DNA of 64,000 bases from Candidatus Methylophosphatis haderslevensis (GTDB lineage: Bacteria > Pseudomonadota > Gammaproteobacteria > Burkholderiales > Rhodocyclaceae), in NCBI GenBank assembly GCA_016711925.1, contig JADJSA010000001.1, forward strand, positions 1,054,001-1,118,000, in the 5' to 3' direction. A program made the position numbers and the translations under genes. The notes below the pieces were generated by a model, which did not search any database, was not told the DNA's origin, and worked only from the letters and a program-made list of their open reading frames with translations. Below are positions 26,686 to 34,517 of the stretch, piece after piece; position 1 is the stretch's first letter; every line of letters starts with the position of its first letter.

Positions 26686-27321
26686 TCAGCGGATCAGCGT
26701 CTGGTTGCGCTGGTAGAGGCTCAGCACCCGCGGGACGTAGCGCTGGGTTTCGCGATACGGCGGTATCGCGTTGCCGTTGCGGATCACCGATTGCGGCCCG
26801 GCGTTGTAGGCGGCCACCGCCATCGTCAGGTCGTTGTTGAACATCGCCAACAGGTCTTTCAGATAGCGCGCGCCGGCGGCGATGTTGGCGGCCGGGTCGC
26901 GCGAATCGGCCACGCCGTACTGGCGCGCGGTGGTCGGCATCAGTTGCATCAGGCCGACCGCGCCCTTGGGCGACACGGCGTTCGGGTTATAGTTCGACTC
27001 GGCCTCGATCACCGCGTGCAGCAATGCGCCGGAAACGCCATGCTGTTGCGCGGCGGCGGCGATTGCGTTGCCGAAGCGCGCCCTGCCCTTGCCGTTGGGC
27101 GGCTCCTGCGAGGGTTCGTTGCGTGCGGCAATGCGTTCCACCGGCTCGGTCAGGATGCGCTCGAAGCCCGGGCCGCTCGGAACGTTGGTCAGATTGACCA
27201 CGCCGTCCTCGTCCACCCGCATGAAAATGTCGGCATCGGCCAGCGGCGCAAAAGCCAGCCCGCCGACAAGAAAACATCGGGCCGAGGTGCTGCAGAGGCG
27301 GTGGTTACTCATCGAGATCAT
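26686..27321 (-). CDS. Soluble lytic transglycosylase
   Basis: I start at the ATG at 27321 (MISMSNHRLC), which follows GGAAG. The protein has 211 residues: a signal ending near LADA, a short DUF4124-like segment (MRVDEDGVVNLTNVP), then an SLT domain. It carries the catalytic Glu108 in AVIEAESNYNPNAVSPKGAVGLMQ, with AAYNAGPQSV and RETQRYVPRVL. It cleaves peptidoglycan between MurNAc and GlcNAc in the periplasm. The gene lies between the tRNA-Leu gene and the esterase on the minus strand. Confidence 0.9.
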   Translation of the reverse strand: MISMSNHRLCSTSARCFLVGGLAFAPLADADIFMRVDEDGVVNLTNVPSGPGFERILTEPVERIAARNEPSQEPPNGKGRARFGNAIAAAAQQHGVSGALLHAVIEAESNYNPNAVSPKGAVGLMQLMPTTARQYGVADSRDPAANIAAGARYLKDLLAMFNNDLTMAVAAYNAGPQSVIRNGNAIPPYRETQRYVPRVLSLYQRNQTLIR

Positions 27322-27538
27322 CGGTACTTCCGGTTGAAACACATTGGTACTTGCCTTGCCATGGCCGACCACCCTGTCGGTTATAACGGCCGGCCAAGCC
27401 CGCCGGTTGAATCGGCACCCGAGGCGGTCGCTGCCCGCGGCGGTCCGGCAACTGGCGGCCGGACCCACCCTGCGCTAACATTCGCCGCCCCGGTCGTCCG
27501 GGTTCGCCAAGGCGTTATGCGGCGAGCCGCTTGACTGC

Positions 27539-27625
27539 TGGTGCCGGGAGGGGGACTCGAACCCCCACACCCTCACGGGCGGCGGATTTTGAGTCCGCTG
27601 CGTCTACCGATTCCGCCATCCCGGC
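27539..27625 (-). tRNA. tRNA-Leu (CAA)
   Basis: The minus strand reads GCCGGGATGGCGGAATCGG, an anticodon stem GCGGA/TCCGC with loop CTCAAAA (anticodon CAA), a long variable arm (CGCCCGTGAGGGTG), a T-arm with GGTTCGAGTCC and the acceptor strand TCCCGGCA. The CCA end is encoded (27539-27541). It reads UUG leucine codons. It lies 75 bp before queA on the opposite strand. Confidence 0.96.
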
Positions 27626-27699
27626 CGGATGGACTGCCGAGCGCGTCGGCCTTGCAAAGAGCGCGCATTATCGCCGAAGCCGTGGTGTCCGACAAGAAT

Positions 27700-28737
27700 A
27701 TGCAATACACGCTGGACGATTTCGATTATCCGCTGCCGCCCGAACTGATCGCGCAGCGGCCGCTGCCCGAGCGCGCCGGCAGCCGGCTTTTGGTGGTGCG
27801 CGGCGCGGCGTTCGACGACCGGCGCTTCGCCGAGTTGCCGGATCTGCTCGAACCCGGCGACCTGCTGGTGCTTAACGATACCCGCGTGCTGCATGCGCGG
27901 CTGCGCGGCAGCAAGGCTTCGGGCGGACAGGTGGAAGTCCTGATCGAACGGCTGGTCGGCGCGCACGAGGCGCTGGCCCAGGTGCGTGCCAGCAAATCGC
28001 CCAGGCCCGGCAGCCGCATGCGCCTGGCCGGTGCGATCGAGGTGGAAGTGCTGGGGCGCGAGGGCGAGTTCTACCGCCTCGGCTTCCCGCCGCATCACGA
28101 CGTTGTGGACCTGATCGAGCGGCATGGTGAAGTGCCGCTTCCGCCGTACATCGAGCGCCCGGCCGAGTACGCCGATGAATCGCGCTACCAGACGGTTTTC
28201 GCGCGCAACCGCGGGTCGGTCGCCGCGCCGACCGCCGGCCTGCACTTCGACGACACCCTGCTGGCGCGGCTGCGCGACCGCGGCGTGCGCATCGCCTTTG
28301 TGACGCTGCACGTCGGCGCCGGCACTTTTCAACCGGTTCGCGTCAGCAACCTCGCGCAACACCGCATGCACCGGGAACGCTACCGGATTCCGCAGGCAAC
28401 GGTCGACGCCGTCGGCGAGGCCCGCGCGCGCGGCGGGCGCGTGATCGCCGTCGGCACCACCTCGCTGCGGGCGCTCGAAGGCGCGGCGCAGGGGCACGGC
28501 GGCGCGCTCGCCGCCGCCGAGGGCGAGACCGATATCTTCATCCTGCCCGGCTTCGAATTTCGCGTGGCAGACTGCCTGGTCACCAACTTCCATCTGCCCA
28601 AGTCGACACTGCTGATGCTGGTATCCGCCTTCGCCGGTTACGCGACCATACGCCGCGCCTATTTCCACGCGGTGGCACAGCGCTACCGCTTCTTCAGCTA
28701 TGGTGACGCCATGTTTCTCGCCGGAACGCGCGCTTGA
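27700..28737 (+). CDS. queA: QueA, S-adenosylmethionine:tRNA ribosyltransferase-isomerase
   Basis: I start at the ATG at 27700 (MQYTLDDFDYPLPPELIAQ), the standard QueA opening; the frame is open back through the tRNA gene. The 345-residue protein has LNDTRVLHARLRG, SVAAPTAGLHFD, VTLHVGAGTFQPV and LVTNFHLPKSTLLMLVSAFAG. It transfers the ribosyl of SAM to preQ1 in tRNA to make epoxyqueuosine. The stop overlaps the tgt start (TTGA), so the two are translationally coupled. Confidence 0.96.
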   Translation: MQYTLDDFDYPLPPELIAQRPLPERAGSRLLVVRGAAFDDRRFAELPDLLEPGDLLVLNDTRVLHARLRGSKASGGQVEVLIERLVGAHEALAQVRASKSPRPGSRMRLAGAIEVEVLGREGEFYRLGFPPHHDVVDLIERHGEVPLPPYIERPAEYADESRYQTVFARNRGSVAAPTAGLHFDDTLLARLRDRGVRIAFVTLHVGAGTFQPVRVSNLAQHRMHRERYRIPQATVDAVGEARARGGRVIAVGTTSLRALEGAAQGHGGALAAAEGETDIFILPGFEFRVADCLVTNFHLPKSTLLMLVSAFAGYATIRRAYFHAVAQRYRFFSYGDAMFLAGTRA

Positions 28738-29855
28738 AGTTCGATCTGCTCGCCACCGCGGGCGCGGCGCGCCGCGGCCGCTTGACGCTCGCCCACGGCG
28801 CGGTGGATACGCCTGCCTTCATGCCTGTCGGCACCTACGGCAGCGTCAAGGCAGTGACGCCGCGCGACATCCGCGAAATCGGCGCGCAGATCGTGCTCGG
28901 CAACACCTTCCACCTGTGGCTGCGGCCGGGGCTGGAGGTGATGGAGAAATTCGGCGGCCTGCACCGCTTCATGGGCTGGGACGGGCCGATCCTCACCGAT
29001 TCGGGCGGCTTCCAGGTTTTCTCGCTAGGCGCGCTGCGCAAGATCAGCGAACAGGGCGTGGCGTTCGCCTCGCCGGTCAACGGCGACAAGCTGTTCCTCA
29101 CGCCCGAGGAATCGATGCGCATCCAGACCGTGTTGAACGCCGACATCGCGATGGTCTTCGATGAATGCACGCCGTTCCCGGCCACCCGGACCGAGGCCGC
29201 CGATTCGATGCGCTTGTCGCTGCGCTGGGCACGCCGTTCGCGCGACGAGTTCGATCGCACGGCCAACCGCAATGCGCTGTTCGGCATCGTGCAGGGCGGC
29301 ATGTACGAGGATCTGCGCGACGAATCGCTGGCCGGGCTCACCGGCATCGGCTTCGACGGTTATGCGATCGGCGGGCTGTCGGTCGGCGAGCCGAAGGACG
29401 AGATGATGCGCATCCTCGCCCACACCGCGCCGCGCCTGCCGGCCGCCGGACCGCGCTACCTGATGGGCGTGGGCACGCCGGAAGACATCGTGCACGCGGT
29501 CAGCGCGGGGATCGACATGTTCGACTGCGTGATGCCGACCCGCAATGCGCGCAACGGCTGGTTGTTTACCCGTTTCGGCGACATCAAGATCCGCAACGCC
29601 GGGCACAAGGACGATCCGCGTCCGCTCGACCAGACCTGCGGCTGCTACACCTGCCGCAATTTTTCGCGCGCCTACCTGCACCACCTGAACCGGGTAAAGG
29701 AGATCCTCGGCGCCCAACTCGCCACGATTCACAACCTGCACTACTATCAGCAATTGATGCGCGACCTGCGCGGGGCGATTGCGGACGACCGACTCGATGT
29801 CCTGGTCGCAAGCTTTCACAGCGAACGCGGCACCAACGAACGCTGCAGCAATTGA
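28734..29855 (+). CDS. tgt: Tgt, queuine tRNA-ribosyltransferase
   Basis: The start is a TTG at 28734 that overlaps the queA stop; the protein then reads MKFDLLATAGAARRGRLTLAH, the usual Tgt start. The 373-residue enzyme has ILTDSGGFQVFSL with an active-site Asp, MVFDECTPFP, GIVQGGMYEDLR and the zinc site CGCYTCRNFSRAYLHHL. It exchanges guanine-34 for preQ1 in tRNAs with GUN anticodons. yajC normally follows next; here it lies 11 kb away. Confidence 0.95.
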   Translation: MKFDLLATAGAARRGRLTLAHGAVDTPAFMPVGTYGSVKAVTPRDIREIGAQIVLGNTFHLWLRPGLEVMEKFGGLHRFMGWDGPILTDSGGFQVFSLGALRKISEQGVAFASPVNGDKLFLTPEESMRIQTVLNADIAMVFDECTPFPATRTEAADSMRLSLRWARRSRDEFDRTANRNALFGIVQGGMYEDLRDESLAGLTGIGFDGYAIGGLSVGEPKDEMMRILAHTAPRLPAAGPRYLMGVGTPEDIVHAVSAGIDMFDCVMPTRNARNGWLFTRFGDIKIRNAGHKDDPRPLDQTCGCYTCRNFSRAYLHHLNRVKEILGAQLATIHNLHYYQQLMRDLRGAIADDRLDVLVASFHSERGTNERCSN

Positions 29856-29874
29856 TCGAAAGGAACGACGCAAT

Positions 29875-30381
29875 ATGAATACCGCAACGACCTTTGGAAA
29901 GTTTCACCGCTTGCGCTGGGCGACGCTGCTGCTTGCCTTCGCCAGTACCGGCGCACCGGCCGCGGCCACGATGACCAGCGGGGCCTGGGAGTTCAAGATG
30001 AAAGTCACCGCGCAGGGAGCCAAAAGCGGCGCCAAGAAGAACGTCAGCGAAACCGGCTCCACGATATGTCTGTCGCCCGAATTCGTCGAGAAGGAACCGT
30101 TCATCACACCCGCGCTCGACCAGACCAAGATGGAAGGCATGGGCGCCAAGTGTGCAACCTCCGATTACCAGCGCAAGGATCCGAACGCATCGTGGAAGAT
30201 GGCGTGCGACCTGGCCGACGGCGGCCATGTCGACATGCAGGTCAAGAGCATGGTGTCACCGAAGAAGATGACGATGGACTTCCTGCAGCACGTCGTGCAC
30301 GAAGGCGAACCCGGCACCGTCAAGGTGCTCACCACCGCCATCTTCATCGGCGAATGCACCAGCGAGATGCCGGTTCAATGA
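29875..30381 (+). CDS. DUF3617-like secreted protein
   Basis: I start at the ATG at 29875, after AAAGGA. The 168-residue protein has a signal (ending near PAAA). Its first mature motif MTSGAWEFKMKV, then the Cys in STICLSPEFVEKEPF, are like the DUF3617 family of small periplasmic proteins. Three further Cys (GAKCATSD, KMACDLAD, GECTSEM) may form disulfides. Function unknown. It is followed by an ATGA overlap with the next lipoprotein gene. Confidence 0.7.
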   Translation: MNTATTFGKFHRLRWATLLLAFASTGAPAAATMTSGAWEFKMKVTAQGAKSGAKKNVSETGSTICLSPEFVEKEPFITPALDQTKMEGMGAKCATSDYQRKDPNASWKMACDLADGGHVDMQVKSMVSPKKMTMDFLQHVVHEGEPGTVKVLTTAIFIGECTSEMPVQ

Positions 30382-31370
30382 CACCTACGACAAGTTTGAC
30401 CGTCCTTGCGCTCGCTGCCGCACTTGCGGTGGCCGCCTGCGCGCCGATCAAGGGCGACCCGGCGGCGTCCCGCCCCGCCGATGTGTCCTTGCCGCCAGCC
30501 AGTGAAGCCGCCGCTGCCGAACCGCAGGGCTTCGTCGTGCCGGAACTGCGCAACTACACGGCGTTCGGCCAAGTCCTGCTCACCGGCAGCGACAGTTTCG
30601 GCGAATACTTCTCGCTATCGACCAAGATCGCCTTCGCGTTCGACGCGCGCGGCGCGATGACACTGGCACAGAAGCACGAGCCGCTGGTCGACGCCACGGA
30701 CGACCCCGCGCTCGACCGCGAATGCACCGACAAGGGCGGCGGCCTGAATCAGCGAACTACCTGGTTTCCCGATACCGGCGTATTCGTGCGCGAGGGCACG
30801 CTGCAGTCGATCCGCCTCGCCTCCGGCAAAGCGGCCTCACTGGTGCCGCTGTCGCGCGACGAGCGCGGCAGCATGATGGTGATGGGTCCGCGCGCGCGGC
30901 AGATCGAGTACTTCTGGATTCCCTGTGTCGGCAAACACCGCGTCACGCGCGGACATCGCCTGAACGAATTCCTGCCGCGCGGCGCAACGCTGCTGGTCAA
31001 ACCGGCGAAAGGCAACCCGGTGGAACTGGCGTTGCCGCAACCGGTCGAGCCGTTCCTCCTGCTGCGCTATCGCGAAGGCGCCATGATTCCGGTGCCGATG
31101 CGCCCGGTGCTGGTCACCGTGGACATGGCGGAGCGGCGGGTCGTGGTGCAGTACCAGGCCACCTTCGCGCTGAAACCAGCGCTCCGCGTAATCGAATTGC
31201 GCGCCATCCTGCCCGACAGCGCGCCGGCGGATGGCGAGACGGCCGCACGTTTCCGCGAACGCACCGACGCCACGCTGAACGATCTGCGCATGTGCCCGAT
31301 GCCGACCAAGCCGATGGACCCCTGCGCAACCCCGAACCGGGTAGTCGACCGCCGCATTTTCAGCCGCTGA
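30378..31370 (+). CDS. Putative lipoprotein, coupled to DUF3617-like gene
   Basis: The ATG at 30378 overlaps the preceding stop (ATGA). The 330-residue product begins with a lipoprotein signal ending in LAVAAC. The C-terminal half has PVLVTVDMAERRVVVQYQAT and RVIELRAI, which recall DUF2169-like proteins of type VI secretion loci. No other type VI gene is present, so I treat this as weak. Five Cys in the mature part may form disulfides. Its coupling to the upstream secreted protein suggests they act together in the envelope. Confidence 0.55.
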   Translation: MTPTTSLTVLALAAALAVAACAPIKGDPAASRPADVSLPPASEAAAAEPQGFVVPELRNYTAFGQVLLTGSDSFGEYFSLSTKIAFAFDARGAMTLAQKHEPLVDATDDPALDRECTDKGGGLNQRTTWFPDTGVFVREGTLQSIRLASGKAASLVPLSRDERGSMMVMGPRARQIEYFWIPCVGKHRVTRGHRLNEFLPRGATLLVKPAKGNPVELALPQPVEPFLLLRYREGAMIPVPMRPVLVTVDMAERRVVVQYQATFALKPALRVIELRAILPDSAPADGETAARFRERTDATLNDLRMCPMPTKPMDPCATPNRVVDRRIFSR

Positions 31371-31374
31371 ACCA

Positions 31375-31564
31375 CCTGCCCGCAAAGCCGCGCCAGATGG
31401 CGCTCTCCGGCATGCCGCGCCGGAGAGCCAGCAGGCGTGCGGCTTCCCGGGCAGGCACATCTTGCTCAACCACACACCAGACGCCCGGCGACACCGAGAT
31501 CGTGCGGAGTAAAGTCGGCTGGAATCGGCAGAGGAAAACCGGCGCGACATTTGGCGACGTTGCG
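31375..31564. repeat. 190-bp direct repeat, left copy (contains REP-like element)
   Basis: Bases 31375-31564 match 32398-32587 at a constant offset of 1023 with substitutions but no net gaps. The first 83 bp form a REP-like palindrome (GGCGCTCTCCGGCATGCC and GCCGGAGAGCC). The rest holds the shared word AAAGTCGGC near 31511. It lies directly after the lipoprotein gene. Confidence 0.75.
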
Positions 31565-31722
31565 GTCTGTCTGTTTCCGAACCATTTCAGTCGCCGGTGA
31601 ATGGCGGCAAGCGGGTTTCAGGATTGGGCTGGCGGATCGAATCCGGTAGAGTTTCGATGGATCGCAGCCAGCAGGCGCAATGCTTGGACGCCCGATCCCT
31701 CTTCTTGGACCAGGAGGATTTC

Positions 31723-32283
31723 ATGACCACACTCAAGGATCGGCCAAACACCGCGCTTCTCGTTGTCGACATGCAGAACGGTGTCATTGCGACGGCGCAT
31801 GCGCGTGCCGCGGTGGTAGCGAAGATCGGTGTTCTGGTCGAAAAGGCGCGGCGGGACCAGATTCCCGTCATCTGGATTCAGCACTCCGATAACCAGTTAG
31901 CGAGGGGGAGTGATGAATGGCAGATCGTGCCGGAGCTGGCTCCCGGTGATGCCGAGCCGCTGGTGGAGAAGAACTTCGGTGACGCGTTTGAAGACACCAA
32001 TCTGGAGAACGTGCTGTTGGCACACGGGGTCGGGCGCCTTCTTGTGGTCGGCGCGCAGACCGATGCGTGCGTGCGTTCAACTCTCCACGGCGCGTTCGTC
32101 AGGGGTTACGACACGACGCTCGTAAGTGACGCCCACACGACAGAAGACCATACAACTTGGGGGGCGCCGCCGCCGGACAAAGTTATCGCACACACGAACC
32201 TGTACTGGACCTATCAGACGGCTCCTGGACGGAGGGCCGGGACGATCGAGACAAAGGACGTAGATTTCGACCGCTTGCAGTGA
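31723..32283 (+). CDS. Isochorismatase-family cysteine hydrolase
   Basis: The ATG at 31723 follows a strong AGGAGG. The 186-residue enzyme has the full triad of the family: Asp16 in LLVVDMQNGV, Lys83 in VEKNFGDAF and Cys116 in GAQTDACVRSTLHGAFVRGY. Relatives hydrolyse isochorismate, nicotinamide, ureas or other amides; the substrate cannot be told. Its codon use (for example TTA, AGG and AGT in one short stretch) is less GC-biased than neighbouring genes, and the gene is bracketed by two 190-bp direct repeats, which points to transfer. Confidence 0.9.
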   Translation: MTTLKDRPNTALLVVDMQNGVIATAHARAAVVAKIGVLVEKARRDQIPVIWIQHSDNQLARGSDEWQIVPELAPGDAEPLVEKNFGDAFEDTNLENVLLAHGVGRLLVVGAQTDACVRSTLHGAFVRGYDTTLVSDAHTTEDHTTWGAPPPDKVIAHTNLYWTYQTAPGRRAGTIETKDVDFDRLQ

Positions 32284-32397
32284 GGCTGGCCATGTGCCGC
32301 GCTCGCGGTCATACGGCTTCGGGCGTGCACAACTGGGTTGCCCGTATCCGCTTCTGGCCGGCTGCTGCCCAAAACAATTCATGCAATTTGCCTTCAA

Positions 32398-32587
32398 CCT
32401 GCCCGCAAAGCCGCGCCGGATGGCGCTCTCCGGCATGCCGTGCCGGAGAGCCAGCAGGCATGCGGGTTTCCGGGCAGGCACAACTGCCGCACCCGCATAG
32501 CGGGCACGCCGCGACTTCGGGATCGTGCGCAGAAAAGTCGGCCGAAATCAGCAGCGGAAAGCCGTCACGACGTCTGGCTGCGTTGCC
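32398..32587. repeat. 190-bp direct repeat, right copy (contains REP-like element)
   Basis: It pairs with 31375-31564. Bases 32398-32481 carry the REP-like palindrome and later parts share GATCGTGCG and AAAGTCGGC with the left copy. The gap 32284-32694 holds nothing else that I can identify. Confidence 0.75.
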
Positions 32588-32694
32588 AGCAGGCTCGATC
32601 CGGTGCATGACGGTCATTGGTCAGCCAGGATGCATCTCCGCCACGCAGCGGTTGCTGCCGGGAGGTTCGTTCGACGATGCGACGCAGGGTCCGC

Positions 32695-33609
32695 CTACGA
32701 AGCTCGTGCACCATCCCGGCGAGAGAAGACTACGGTCTGCTTGACGGGTTCGAAGCCGACGCCGAGGTATAGACCGCTGGCTGCCGCGTTGTCCGGTTTG
32801 AAGCAGAGCTTGATGCGCAGAGCGCCCGCCTTGGCGAGAAGGTCGATGCCGGCAGTGAGCACGTGGCGGGCGAGCCCGCGTCGCTGGTGATCGTCTTCGG
32901 TGCGCATGGGTTCGACGAGGCCCGTGGCGGTTTCCGGATCGAACCAGAACAACCCGTAGGCTGCGACGCTGTCGCCGCTGTCGAGTGCGCAAAGGTCGAG
33001 CTCGGGGCGGTACAGCGAGGTTTGACGAAGGCGCGTCTCGACGTCGGGGCCGGCACGAGTCATGTGATGCGGACGCTGCATCGTGTCGAGGCGACTGCAC
33101 AACCGATAGTTCTCGTGCAGCGGGCTGATCTGTGGTCGAGCATCCGCAGCCAGCCACGCCTCGACCACGGAAAGGCTGACCGAAGAACCTGCCGTCCCGT
33201 CGTCCTCCACCGCGAAGCCATGACCGATCAACACCTCACGCATGACATCATCGGCACGGTCGACTTCGAGGTCGTTGGCGCCAAATCCGCACTCATCGGC
33301 GTAAGCAAGACCGCGCTCCATCACATGTGCAACCCAGTCGGCAGTGGCGTCGGGCATGACGATCGGTGCGAGAGCCACCCCATCGCCCCAGTCGGTTGCG
33401 ATCACCGCGGCTTCCGGCCGACCGAGGCAATCGAACCAGAAGAGCTGTGGGAGACGGTCGGTCGAGCGCGAGGTGCGCCACCACCACTGCAGATCGGCGG
33501 CTTCATACAGCCCTATGGTGGGGTGAGCGTGGCGGACCCGCTGCAGCAGCGCCGTCGCTGCATTCAGGTAGTCAAGACCACTCCGATACTGTTCTCGAAC
33601 TACTCGCAT
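32695..33609 (-). CDS. GNAT-family N-acetyltransferase
   Basis: A 304-residue protein whose C-terminal 150 residues are a GNAT fold. The acetyl-CoA loop is HQRRGLARHVLTAGIDLLAK, preceded by the strand GLVEPMRT and followed by LCFKPDNAAASGLYLGVGFEPV. The N-terminal half may be a degenerate second GNAT unit (VMREVLIGHGFAVEDDG). The substrate is unknown. The gene is less GC-biased than the local background and has the feel of an actinobacterial-type acetyltransferase, so acquisition is possible. It stands alone next to the repeat cassette. Confidence 0.8.
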   Translation of the reverse strand: MRVVREQYRSGLDYLNAATALLQRVRHAHPTIGLYEAADLQWWWRTSRSTDRLPQLFWFDCLGRPEAAVIATDWGDGVALAPIVMPDATADWVAHVMERGLAYADECGFGANDLEVDRADDVMREVLIGHGFAVEDDGTAGSSVSLSVVEAWLAADARPQISPLHENYRLCSRLDTMQRPHHMTRAGPDVETRLRQTSLYRPELDLCALDSGDSVAAYGLFWFDPETATGLVEPMRTEDDHQRRGLARHVLTAGIDLLAKAGALRIKLCFKPDNAAASGLYLGVGFEPVKQTVVFSRRDGARAS

Positions 33610-33660
33610 GACTCGAGGCGATCGGATCAGGACACGCTGTCCGCCCGATCGGAGGCTGCC

Positions 33661-34284
33661 TCACGCTTGGCCGGCATTTGCATAATATTGCGCGATGGCA
33701 GGAAGCTTGGCGACACGGTTCATGTACTCGTCGAGCTTCGGCGCCACGGTTCCGATCAGATCGCCTGGAATGTGGTCCAGCTTTCCGGAACCGAGCCAAC
33801 GCAATATGACGAAAGCTTTGAGGTCGGCGACGGTCAGGCGGTTGTCTGAAAGAAACTGCCCGCCGTGGCTTTCGAGCTGGTTCTGCAGCCACCGAAGGTA
33901 GCGGGGCAATGCGTCTGTCGCCAGCGCCTCGCGGGCGTTCTTCAGTTCGTCTGCCTTCATGCCGAATGTCGCCCCGATCCTGACGTTGATGTCTTCCAGC
34001 GCCCCCATCACTTCGTCACACAGCAGGGCCTGGAAATCGTCTTGCGGATACAGCCCGGCCAGCTTCCCGGCGTAGCGCGTAATCGCATCGCTCTGCGTAA
34101 TCTGCACGCCATCGACGTGAAGGGTCGGAACCTGATTCAGCGGCGTGGTCTTGCGAACTTCGGGGAAATCGCCCGGCGCGAAACGATAGTCCTCGAACGG
34201 AATTCCGCCGATATGCAGCGCCAGGCGCGCGGGCTCGGCCCGTCCGCCGGGAAAGTCGAAATAGGTCAGCTTGAGCTTGTTCAT
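33661..34284 (-). CDS. Glutathione S-transferase, sigma-like
   Basis: I start at the ATG at 34284, after AAAGG. The 207-residue protein has an N-terminal thioredoxin-like domain with the catalytic Tyr in LTYFDFPGGRAEPARLAL and the SNAIL-like glutathione motif QSDAITRYAG, then an all-helical C-domain. The Tyr type and the PGGRAEPAR phrase resemble sigma/Nu-class GSTs. Reaction: conjugation or peroxidase activity with glutathione; substrate unknown. Confidence 0.88.
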   Translation of the reverse strand: MNKLKLTYFDFPGGRAEPARLALHIGGIPFEDYRFAPGDFPEVRKTTPLNQVPTLHVDGVQITQSDAITRYAGKLAGLYPQDDFQALLCDEVMGALEDINVRIGATFGMKADELKNAREALATDALPRYLRWLQNQLESHGGQFLSDNRLTVADLKAFVILRWLGSGKLDHIPGDLIGTVAPKLDEYMNRVAKLPAIAQYYANAGQA

Positions 34285-34517
34285 GTGGCGCCTTTCTGAG
34301 AGTTCGAGCCGGGGTTGTTCGTCCGGAAGTCTCGCGGTCAACCGTGCTCGCTCCGGTTCGGGGCGGGTACGACGCAAGATACCGATATGCTACCCCGGCT
34401 GGCGTGCATTCTCGCATTGCAATCGCAGGCGGCAGGATTCGCTTTCCCTCATGCCGCACAGAGGGCGATCATCTGCCGTTGCAGTGTATTGCGGATTTCG
34501 CCCGCGCGTCTGCCGGG

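Noticed and set aside
31375..32587. Integron attC cassette
   Set aside because: No integrase is near, and the flanks lack clear RYYYAAC/GTTRRRY core sites. They match the REP-like family instead.
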